Assembly: GCA_934675045.1 (NCBI GenBank)
Contig: CAKUPI010000117.1
Coordinates: forward strand, 1 to 5,910
Direction of reading: 5' to 3'
DNA length: 5,910 nt
Source: an uncultured Eubacteriales bacterium
GTDB taxonomy: Bacteria > Bacillota > Clostridia > Oscillospirales > Butyricicoccaceae
In this document: in pieces, positions 1 to 4,797 of the stretch
Position numbering within the stretch: the stretch's first letter is position 1
Layout of the letters: every line of letters begins with the position of its first letter
Notes under the pieces: generated by a model
Told to the model about the DNA's origin: nothing
Database searches by the model: none
Seen by the model: only the letters and a program-made list of their open reading frames with translations
Made by a program: the position numbers and the translations under genes

Positions 1-421
1 GCTTCTGCGCGCCGTCTGCCTGTCCTGTCTCGTCACCATTTACATCAAGGAATACTCCGGCCGCCTGTCGGCGCTGTGCGGCTGTACCCTGGCCGGAGGC
101 ACCGGCACGGCCGTCGGGCTGGTCATGCTGTACGGCGGCGGGGACGAGCAGTATTTTCAGGCCATCTGCAATATGGCCTCGTCGCTGACCGGCATGATTT
201 GTCACGGCGGCAACCCCGGCTGCGCCCTCAAGGCGCTCATCGGCGTCAACATGGCCTTTGACGCCGCCGCGCTGGCCATGGCGGGCACGTCGGTCGACTG
301 CTGTCACAGCATCATGGGCTCGACGCCGGAAAAAACCTTGCAGAACATGGGCTACATCGCGTCGCCCGGCATGACCGACACCGAGGGCTACATCCTCGAG
401 ATCATGCAGAAGAGAAAGTAA
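1..421 (+). CDS. L-cysteine desulfidase / serine dehydratase-alpha-like protein (CyuA/YhaM, UPF0597 family), C-terminal part
   Basis: The reading frame is open from base 2, so the 5' part lies outside the window; 139 residues are visible, ending in TAA at 419-421. Family members are about 430 residues, so this is roughly the last third. Visible motifs are LCGCTLAGGTGTAVG (residues 25-39 of the fragment) and GMICHGGNPGCALK (64-77), followed by a Ser/Ala-rich helix region and a SPGMTDTEGYILEIM tail. These match the conserved C-terminal core of the Fe-S dependent L-serine dehydratase alpha / L-cysteine desulfidase group, where cysteines such as C26, C67 and C74 are candidates for 4Fe-4S ligands. 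Characterised relatives (E. coli CyuA) convert L-cysteine to pyruvate, ammonia and sulfide in the cytoplasm. The usual Asp after the MIC cysteine appears here as His68, which may mark a subfamily. Cysteine versus serine as substrate cannot be decided from the fragment. A strong terminator follows directly. Confidence 0.85.
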   Translation, partial: LLRAVCLSCLVTIYIKEYSGRLSALCGCTLAGGTGTAVGLVMLYGGGDEQYFQAICNMASSLTGMICHGGNPGCALKALIGVNMAFDAAALAMAGTSVDCCHSIMGSTPEKTLQNMGYIASPGMTDTEGYILEIMQKRK

Positions 422-427
422 AAGCGC

Positions 428-463
428 AAAAGCCGCCCTTTTGAAAAAAAGGGCGGCTTTTTT
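428..463 (+). terminator. Rho-independent terminator of the desulfidase gene
   Basis: A perfect 15-bp inverted repeat (arms 428-442 and 447-461, core GCCGCCC / GGGCGGC) encloses a GAAA tetraloop and ends in a run of six T at 458-463. It starts 7 bases after the TAA stop. Because the left arm starts with four A, it could also work on the minus strand as a backstop for the facing operon. Confidence 0.93.
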
Positions 464-470
464 CATGCCC

Positions 471-618
471 CCGCAAGGCAAAGCCCTCCCCGCAAGGCAA
501 AGCCCTCCCCGCAAGGCAAAGCCCTCCCCGCAAGGCAAAGCCCTCCCCGCGAGGCGAAGCCCGCCCCGCAAGGCGAAGCCCTCCCCGCGAGGCCAAGCCC
601 TCCCCCGCAAGGCGAAAA
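471..618. repeat. 19-bp GC-rich tandem repeat array, seven full units plus one partial
   Basis: The unit CCGCAAGGCAAAGCCCTCC repeats with an exact 19-base period. Units 1-4 (471-489, 490-508, 509-527, 528-546) are identical. Units 5-7 (547-565, 566-584, 585-603) differ by substitutions mainly at unit positions 5 and 10 (A to G, or A to C) and once at position 17 (T to G). After one extra C, a partial eighth copy (605-616) runs into the A-tract of the next terminator. Each unit contains GGC-NAA-GCC, able to form a very small hairpin. The unit has no stop codon in any frame, so long open frames cross it on both strands, but 19 is not a multiple of 3 and no frame has a convincing start. The array lies between two convergent terminators. 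The identical left copies suggest recent expansion there. Confidence 0.92.
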
Positions 619-650
619 ATCCCCGCGGAGAGGGGTCTCTCCGCGGGGAT
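615..650 (-). terminator. Rho-independent terminator of the ABC importer operon
   Basis: A perfect 14-bp stem (arms 619-632 and 637-650, core CCCCGCGGAGAG) has a 4-base loop at 633-636. Read on the minus strand it is followed by TTTTT (A-tract at 615-619 on the plus strand). It begins 9 bases after the ATPase gene's TAA stop. Confidence 0.92.
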
Positions 651-659
651 GGATGCACT

Positions 660-1406
660 TTACAGGACCTTGGACAGGAACTCTTTCAGGCGGGGATTTT
701 CCGGCGCGCCGAAGAACGGCTGCGGCGGCGCGTCGACCAGGATTTTGCCGGCGTCCATAAAGATGACGCGGGTTCCGACCTCGCGGGCAAAGCCCATTTC
801 GTGGGTGACGACCACCATGGTCATGCCCTTTTGGGCCAGCCCGCGCATGACCTCGAGCACCTCGCCGACCATTTCGGGGTCGAGGGCGCTGGTCGGCTCG
901 TCAAAGAGCATGACGTCGGGCTGCATGCACAGGGCGCGCACAATGGCGATGCGCTGCTTCTGCCCGCCCGAAAGCTGAATGGGGTAGGCGTCCGCCCGGT
1001 CCTCAAGGCCGACGGTTTTGAGCAGCTCGCGGGCCAGCGCCTCGGCCTCGGCCTGCGGCACCCCCTTGGCCGTCACGGGGGCCAGCGTCAGATTTTGAAG
1101 CACCGTCATGTGCGGGAAAAGGTTGAAGTGCTGAAAGACCATGCCCATGCGCTGGCGGTGGTGGTTGATGTCGACCGATTTGTCGTTTAAATCGACCCCT
1201 TCAAAAATCACCTGCCCCTCCGTGGGGGTTTCCAGCAGGTTGAGGGAGCGCAGAAGGGTGGACTTGCCCGAGCCGGACGGGCCGACGATGACGACGACCT
1301 CGCCGGGATAAATGGACAGATCGCAGTGGTCGAGCGCGGTGATGGCGGAGCCGAAGCGCTTGCTCACGCCCCGCACCTCGATGATGGGTTTAACGGACGT
1401 CGCCAC
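660..1406 (-). CDS. Polar amino-acid ABC transporter ATP-binding protein (GlnQ/HisP family)
   Basis: A 248-residue ABC ATPase that powers amino-acid import at the inner face of the membrane. Seen in the sequence: Walker [10 protein letters not shown] (residues 42-50), Q-loop Gln92 in [10 protein letters not shown], signature LSGGQ (145-149), Walker B VMLFDEP (165-171), D-loop SALD (173-176) and switch His202 in THEMGF. The spacing and the FNLFPH and THEMGFA motifs are typical of the polar amino-acid (PAAT) subfamily, and the length is usual for it. I chose the GTG start at 1406 because AGGAGG (1414-1419) sits 7 bases upstream; the longer frame from TTG at 1433 would have this ribosome site inside the coding sequence. 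The gene overlaps the permease 3' end by 17 bases, so translation is probably coupled. It is the last gene of the operon and is followed by a strong terminator. All catalytic residues are present. Confidence 0.96.
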   Translation of the reverse strand: MATSVKPIIEVRGVSKRFGSAITALDHCDLSIYPGEVVVIVGPSGSGKSTLLRSLNLLETPTEGQVIFEGVDLNDKSVDINHHRQRMGMVFQHFNLFPHMTVLQNLTLAPVTAKGVPQAEAEALARELLKTVGLEDRADAYPIQLSGGQKQRIAIVRALCMQPDVMLFDEPTSALDPEMVGEVLEVMRGLAQKGMTMVVVTHEMGFAREVGTRVIFMDAGKILVDAPPQPFFGAPENPRLKEFLSKVL

Positions 1407-2106
1407 GGCGCATCCTCCTTTCAAAGGCTTCAATGGCCTTGGTGGCCGGGAAATTGATGCAGAAGTAAATGGCGGCCGCCAGCAGGTAGGGGGCCATCAT
1501 GATATGGGTGGTGTTCGCCACCGTCTTGGCGCCCCACATCAGCTCCTGAATGCCCATAATGGTGCCGCAGATGGAGGATTCCTTGATCATGGTGACCAGC
1601 TCGTTGGCCAGCGTCGGCAGAATGTTCTTGACGGCCTGCGGCAGCACGACCAGCTTCATGGTCTGCCCCTGCGTCAGGCCGAGGCTGCGCGCCGCCTCGC
1701 TCTGCCCCGGGTCGACGGCCAGAATGCCGGCGCGGAAGATTTCGGCCACATAGGCGGCGCTGTTGAGGGCCAGCGCGACGACGCCGGGAATGAACATCTG
1801 CACGTTGATAAAGCCGAACAGCAGGTACGAGGGCAGCTTGATGGCGCCGAACAGGCCGAAGTAGACGATCGACAGCTGCACGAGCATGGGCGTCGAGCGG
1901 AAAACGGCGATGTAAGCGCCGGAAATCCAGCGGAGAAGGCGGTTTTTGCTCAGCCGCATGAGGGCGAGGAGAAGGGCCGGGACAATGGCCAGCAAAACGG
2001 ACGCGGCCGAGAGAATGAGCGTGTATTCAACGCCCTTGACAAAGTACACCGCGTACTTGGGCAGAAAGGAAAAATCGAACATGCTGGACAGCAGCATGGG
2101 CGTCAT
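1390..2106 (-). CDS. Polar amino-acid ABC transporter permease (HisM/GlnP family)
   Basis: A 238-residue integral membrane protein forming the channel of the importer. Seen: hydrophobic segments around residues 25-50, 75-95 and 105-130 and near the C-terminus, the [10 protein letters not shown] motif of the His/Glu/Gln permease family, and a clear EAA loop ([12 protein letters not shown] followed by MKLVVLPQA) that contacts the ATPase. The length is normal for a single-domain PAAT permease. Only one permease gene is present, so a homodimer is expected. The ATG at 2106 is preferred because GAGGTGA (2112-2118) lies at good distance before it; the upstream in-frame GTG at 2148 falls inside the intercistronic hairpin and lacks a ribosome site. 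The gene lies 78 bases after the binding-protein stop and overlaps the ATPase start. Confidence 0.95.
   Translation of the reverse strand: MTPMLLSSMFDFSFLPKYAVYFVKGVEYTLILSAASVLLAIVPALLLALMRLSKNRLLRWISGAYIAVFRSTPMLVQLSIVYFGLFGAIKLPSYLLFGFINVQMFIPGVVALALNSAAYVAEIFRAGILAVDPGQSEAARSLGLTQGQTMKLVVLPQAVKNILPTLANELVTMIKESSICGTIMGIQELMWGAKTVANTTHIMMAPYLLAAAIYFCINFPATKAIEAFERRMRRGDVR
1414..1419 (-). promoter_or_regulatory. Ribosome binding site deciding the ATPase GTG start
   Basis: AGGAGG on the minus strand, 7 bases before GTG at 1406, inside the 3' end of the permease gene. It rules out the TTG at 1433 as the start. The same stretch gives GGAGGATG, but that ATG belongs to the permease frame just before its stop. 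Confidence 0.85.
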
Positions 2107-2111
2107 GGGGG

Positions 2112-2118
2112 TCACCTC
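2112..2118 (-). promoter_or_regulatory. Ribosome binding site deciding the permease ATG start
   Basis: GAGGTGA on the minus strand matches the anti-Shine-Dalgarno sequence over seven bases and ends 5 bases before ATG at 2106. It supports the 238-residue form over the GTG start at 2148. Confidence 0.75.
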
Positions 2119-2138
2119 ACTAATATTTTGGCGCGGAG

Positions 2139-2167
2139 GCGGGCGCACAGCCGCGCTGTCCGCCCGC
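2139..2167 (-). promoter_or_regulatory. Intercistronic mRNA hairpin between binding-protein and permease genes
   Basis: Arms 2139-2151 and 2155-2167 form a 13-position GC-rich stem with a single mismatch (2146 against 2160) and a 3-base loop. No T-tract follows on the minus strand (the downstream bases read CTCCGCGCCAAAATATTA), so it is not a canonical terminator. Known analogues in binding-protein transporter operons block 3' exonucleases or partly stop transcription so that the binding protein is made in excess over the membrane parts. That role here is inference. Confidence 0.7.
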
Positions 2168-2184
2168 GGAGAGACAGGGAAGCC

Positions 2185-2991
2185 TTACTCGGCGGCCTCG
2201 GCGCTCTGCGTCTCGGCCTGCTCCAGCCATTCGTCCAGCTTGCCGTTTTCGAGGCAGTCGGCGATGGTCTTGTTGATCGACGCGAGCAGGCCGCTGGGGT
2301 CGCCCTTCTGGACGGCGACGCCCAGAGCGTCGCCCTCGGCGATCCGGATGGGCTCGGCGATGACCAGCTCGTCGTTGGTCTCGGCGTAGCCCATGGCCAC
2401 GCCGCCGTCGAGATACACGGCGTCGCACTTGCCGGCCAGCAGGTTGTTGATGAGGTCGGGCACGCCGGCCAGCTCAAGGCGCGGCGAGTCGGGCAGGGCC
2501 TGCTTCAGCTGCTCGCACTTGGTGGTGGCGCTCTGCACGCCGATGGTCTTGCCGCTCAGGCTTTCAAGGGTGGTGTAGGTGTCCTTGTCCTCGGCGCGGA
2601 CAATCACCATGGGCGCGGGGTCTTTGTAATAGCCGTCGGAAAAGTCGGAAACGGCAAGACGCTCGGGCGTCGGGGCGATGGCGGCAAGCACCATGTCGAC
2701 GGTGCCGTTGGCCAGCTCCTCCATGACATACTCAAAGGCCATGTCCTTGATGACCAGCTCCTTGCCCATGTCGGCGGCGATTTGATAGGCCAGAGAAATG
2801 TCGAAGCCGACGATTTTGTCCTCGCCGTTTTCGTCGAGAATGTGGAACTCATAGGGCGGGTAGTCGGCCGAGGTGCCAAGGGTGAGGGTATTTTTGTTCA
2901 GCTCGCCGCCGGATTCCTGATTGCAGGCGGAAACGGCAAGAATCATGCACAGGCAAAGGGCCAGGGCAGCCAGTTTCTTGAGGGTTTTCAT
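2185..2991 (-). CDS. Amino-acid ABC transporter substrate-binding lipoprotein (SBP_bac_3 family)
   Basis: A 268-residue extracytoplasmic receptor for the importer. The N-terminus MKTLKKLAALALC begins a lipoprotein signal, with lipobox VSAC and lipidated Cys23, so the mature protein is anchored to the outer face of the membrane. The family 3 fold is shown by LTLGTSADYPPYEF (36-49), GFDISLAYQIA (62-72), the APTPER motif (106-111) with Arg111 expected to bind the ligand carboxylate, DFSDGYY (116-122), SGKTIGVQ (146-153) and DAVYLD (190-195) with Asp195 expected to bind the amino group. This supports an alpha-amino acid ligand; side-chain specificity cannot be read. The acidic, Ala/Glu-rich tail is short. 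The ATG at 2991 has AAGGAG (3001-3006) 9 bases upstream. It is the first gene of the operon, behind a strong promoter. Confidence 0.95.
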   Translation of the reverse strand: MKTLKKLAALALCLCMILAVSACNQESGGELNKNTLTLGTSADYPPYEFHILDENGEDKIVGFDISLAYQIAADMGKELVIKDMAFEYVMEELANGTVDMVLAAIAPTPERLAVSDFSDGYYKDPAPMVIVRAEDKDTYTTLESLSGKTIGVQSATTKCEQLKQALPDSPRLELAGVPDLINNLLAGKCDAVYLDGGVAMGYAETNDELVIAEPIRIAEGDALGVAVQKGDPSGLLASINKTIADCLENGKLDEWLEQAETQSAEAAE

Positions 2992-3024
2992 AAAATCATG
3001 CTCCTTCGTATTTCGAATGGCATT

Positions 3025-3053
3025 ATTATACGACCTTGCGATTAAATATTCAA
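3025..3053 (-). promoter_or_regulatory. Sigma-A-type promoter of the ABC importer operon
   Basis: On the minus strand TTGAAT (3048-3053) and a consensus TATAAT (3025-3030) are separated by exactly 17 bases (3031-3047). It lies in a short AT-rich island within GC-rich DNA. The predicted transcript start near 3018 leaves a leader of about 27 bases, too short for a T-box or riboswitch. Confidence 0.88.
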
Positions 3054-3083
3054 GCCCTTGTGCAAATTATTCTGCCCAAATTT

Positions 3084-4190
3084 TTATTGATGCAGCCGCC
3101 AGGAAATGAGCAGATCGACCATTTTTCCATAGCTGCGCACCCCGTCGGGCTGTCCGGTGGCCTTGATATAGGCGTCGTTGACGGCGGTGCCCACCTCCTG
3201 CACGGGGCTTTCGTACTGCGCCCAGTGCTCGCGCTGAACGCGCAGGTCCAGCCGGGCCTCGCCGCACAGGCCGGCGGTCAGCTTTTCCCAGTCGTCGCGT
3301 GAATATGTATACAGCGCGTTGGATACATAAATATACGCAAAGAGGGCGCCGGAATACTGGGCGCGCACATCGTCCGACGCCGTGCAGGCCAGATAGGCGG
3401 CAAAGTTGCACTCGGCCTCCGGCCCGACGCCGCGCGCGTGCGCCCATTCGTGGGCGATGGTGGCGGGAAGGTGGGAGTCGACGTTGTCGGTGCTGACCAC
3501 CGGCTCGGCGGTAAAGGGAAAATAAAAGCCGGTGATGCCCAGCCAGGACATGGCGACCGACAAAAGCCGGGCCGGCTTGGGGGAGAGTGCGCGCGTGGGG
3601 ACGTCAAACAGCGGAAGAGTATCGCTCAGCGCGCCGTAGCCCTCCCCGACGGCGGCCGTCAGCTCTGAAAAGGGGCCGAAGTCGCAGGCGCCGTCGCCGC
3701 CGCGGGGAACCGCGGGGGCCAGCGCGTTGACGCGCGTCAGCAGCCATTGCAGGGTGTCTTTTAATTCATCGGCGGTATATTGCCGGCTTTCCAGCCCGAG
3801 CTGCCGGGACAGCGGCGGGGCCTGATAATGGACGCCGAAGAGCAGCTGAAAGGCAAAGAGCAGGGCGGACGCAAAGGCGAGCAGTGCCGACAGGGCGCTT
3901 TTAAGCCCCCTCCTCCCCCGCCGCACGGCGGAGAGGACGAGCAGGCACACAAGGGCGGGCGGGGCCAGGAGCAGGAGAAGCTCGGCCAGCGTCAGGGGCA
4001 AAAGCCCCCACAGCCCGCCCCACAGCGCCGAAAGGCGCAGCGCAAGGGCGCGGAAAAAGCCGAGGGCCGCGGCCGAGCGGGCGCACAGGAAACGGAAAAG
4101 CAGGGTCAGAAGCAAAAGACCGCCCGCGCAGAGGAGCAGCCTGCGGCAGGGGCCGGCCGGCCGGGCGGGGTGGGGGTTTTTCGGGTTCAC
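3084..4190 (-). CDS. DUF3810-type membrane protein with HEWAH zinc-peptidase motif
   Basis: A 368-residue protein. The N-terminal third is very Leu/Ala rich with three predicted membrane segments (about 18-36, 62-87 and 98-118), followed by a soluble region. That region has ITGFYFPFTAEPVV (219-232), then IAHEWAHARGVGPEAECNFAAY from residue 245: an HExxH zinc site (His247, Glu248, His251) with Glu260 as the likely third ligand. This arrangement matches DUF3810, a family placed among gluzincin-like metallopeptidases; substrates are unknown. The GTG at 4190 is chosen because AAGGAGG (4198-4204) lies 7 bases upstream. The longer frame begins with a TTG that coincides with the predicted -35 box, so it would not be transcribed. 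The gene has its own promoter and sits upstream of the importer operon, 30 bases before that promoter's -35 box, with no visible terminator. Proteolytic activity is inferred from the motif only. Confidence 0.85.
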   Translation of the reverse strand: MNPKNPHPARPAGPCRRLLLCAGGLLLLTLLFRFLCARSAAALGFFRALALRLSALWGGLWGLLPLTLAELLLLLAPPALVCLLVLSAVRRGRRGLKSALSALLAFASALLFAFQLLFGVHYQAPPLSRQLGLESRQYTADELKDTLQWLLTRVNALAPAVPRGGDGACDFGPFSELTAAVGEGYGALSDTLPLFDVPTRALSPKPARLLSVAMSWLGITGFYFPFTAEPVVSTDNVDSHLPATIAHEWAHARGVGPEAECNFAAYLACTASDDVRAQYSGALFAYIYVSNALYTYSRDDWEKLTAGLCGEARLDLRVQREHWAQYESPVQEVGTAVNDAYIKATGQPDGVRSYGKMVDLLISWRLHQ

Positions 4191-4197
4191 AAAAGCG

Positions 4198-4204
4198 CCT
4201 CCTT
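4198..4204 (-). promoter_or_regulatory. Ribosome binding site deciding the DUF3810 gene GTG start
   Basis: AAGGAGG on the minus strand, 7 bases before GTG at 4190. It sets the start 40 codons inside the longest open frame. Confidence 0.85.
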
Positions 4205-4281
4205 TTTTATCGTGCGGGGATGCGGGCGCGGCAGGGGGAAAAAGCGCCGGATGCGTCCCGCGCCCCGGGGTTTTCAGCTGT

Positions 4282-4310
4282 ATTGTAACACCATGCGGGC
4301 GGCGCGGCAA
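4282..4310 (-). promoter_or_regulatory. Probable promoter of the DUF3810 gene
   Basis: On the minus strand TTGCCG (4305-4310) and TACAAT (4282-4287) are separated by 17 bases. The -10 box has five of six consensus bases and the -35 box four of six. The predicted start near 4275 gives a leader of about 85 bases. Confidence 0.65.
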
Positions 4311-4377
4311 GAAAAAGGGGCGGGGAGCCTGCGCCCAGCGCCTTCGGCGCGGCGGAAAAAGTGTGAAAAAATTGTGT

Positions 4378-4397
4378 CCGCCGTTTAAAAACGGCGG
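4378..4397. promoter_or_regulatory. 20-bp palindrome overlapping the zapA -35 box
   Basis: CCGCCGTTT (4378-4386) and AAACGGCGG (4389-4397) are perfect inverted arms around a 2-base centre. No useful T-tract follows on the plus strand and no gene ends here, so a terminator role is unlikely. Its place over the predicted -35 box fits an operator for a dimeric regulator, which is inference. Confidence 0.5.
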
Positions 4398-4412
4398 CGT
4401 TTATGCTATGAT
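4384..4412 (+). promoter_or_regulatory. Probable promoter of zapA and the U32 gene
   Basis: A TATGAT -10 box (4407-4412) is preceded by TGC, giving an extended -10 element. A weak -35 box TTTAAA (4384-4389) lies 17 bases upstream. The predicted start near 4419 gives a leader of about 57 bases. Confidence 0.6.
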
Positions 4413-4438
4413 AAAGTTATCTGTAAATATGGGGTACC

Positions 4439-4458
4439 CTGTGCGGCGCACAGCCGCA
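4439..4458 (+). promoter_or_regulatory. Two mutually exclusive hairpins in the zapA leader
   Basis: CTGTGC (4439-4444) pairs with GCACAG (4448-4453) around GGC; alternatively TGCGGC (4442-4447) pairs with GCCGCA (4453-4458) around GCACA. Both have six perfect pairs and they share bases, so only one can form. The second ends 3 bases before the AAGGAG site at 4462-4467. Confidence 0.4.
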
Positions 4459-4475
4459 GGAAAGGAGCTTTTGAG

Positions 4476-4775
4476 ATGCTGAATCGCGTCGTCGTCACCA
4501 TCGACGGGAGAGATTATACCATTGTCGCCGAGGAAAACGAAGAGTACATCCGCAAAGCGGCGGCCCTGGTCAACGGAAACGTCGCCGAAATCAAAAAATC
4601 GAGCCGGCTGGGCGGGCTGGACTGCGTCGTGCTGGCCTCTTTGAATATTGCCGATCTGTATTACAAGGCGCTGGCCGCGTCCGACGGGCTGCGGGGGCAA
4701 ATCGGCTCTTACGCCGAAGAAAACGCCGCCTTGCGTTCGGAGATTGCCCGGCTGAAAAAGGCCGGAAAACAATAA
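4476..4775 (+). CDS. zapA: Cell division protein ZapA
   Basis: A 99-residue cytoplasmic protein. ZapA binds and cross-links FtsZ filaments at the division ring. The N-terminal half MLNRVVVTIDGRDYTIVAEE is the beta-strand start typical of ZapA, where the IDG-turn and a YTI/YxI strand recur. It is followed by an EEYIRKAAALVN helix and the LNIADLYYKAL helix. From about residue 68 the chain becomes a charged heptad-like region (LRGQIGSYAEENAALRSEIARLKK) expected to form the dimerising coiled coil. The length is normal for Gram-positive ZapA. The ATG start has AAGGAG (4462-4467) 8 bases upstream. The stop is 22 bases before the U32 gene, so the two are probably co-transcribed, an arrangement I recall as common in Clostridia. 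Confidence 0.93.
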   Translation: MLNRVVVTIDGRDYTIVAEENEEYIRKAAALVNGNVAEIKKSSRLGGLDCVVLASLNIADLYYKALAASDGLRGQIGSYAEENAALRSEIARLKKAGKQ

Positions 4776-4797
4776 CACAGCAGGGGAGTTTTTTCCA

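Larger units (their letters stand above)
4191..4475. other. Divergent intergenic region between the DUF3810 gene and zapA
   Basis: This 285-base stretch holds no credible gene. From left to right it contains the DUF3810 ribosome site (4198-4204), a GC-rich leader of about 85 bases, the minus-strand promoter (4282-4310), a small GCGCC-TTC-GGCGC dyad (4338-4350), A-rich tracts (4356-4371), a palindrome (4378-4397), the zapA promoter (4384-4412), and the zapA leader with two competing hairpins and the AAGGAG site (4462-4467). Confidence 0.7.

Noticed and set aside
402..596. A 64-codon minus-strand frame across the repeat array
   Set aside because: It is the other-strand product of the same stop-free repeat, starts inside it, and crosses the desulfidase terminator. 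GGAGG followed by TTG in each repeat unit looks incidental.
471..618. The tandem array as a CRISPR
   Set aside because: The 19-base units are directly adjacent with no spacers, and there are no cas genes nearby.
441..1190. A 249-codon plus-strand frame through the 19-bp array into the ATPase region
   Set aside because: The Pro/Ala/Lys repeats in it come from a 19-bp unit with no stop codons. It starts within a terminator hairpin, has no ribosome site, and its rest is antisense to the ATPase gene.
2988..2999. A three-codon minicistron (ATG ATT TTA TGA) overlapping the binding-protein start
   Set aside because: The AAGGAG site is only 1 base from its ATG, too close for initiation, while it is 9 bases from the true start. 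It is probably chance.
2992..3018. A T-box or riboswitch ahead of the importer operon
   Set aside because: The predicted leader is only about 27 bases and has no stem-loop or specifier-like structure.
1312..3045. A 577-codon open frame on the plus strand opposite the ABC importer operon
   Set aside because: It lies antisense to three clear transporter genes with full motifs. Its His/Gly/Arg/Gln-rich translation has no domain pattern and is the usual by-product of GC-rich codon use.
3780..4388. A 202-codon plus-strand frame opposite the DUF3810 gene
   Set aside because: It is antisense to the membrane segments of that gene. Its Gln/Lys/Gly-rich translation is the complement of Leu/Ala-rich codons and it has no good ribosome site.
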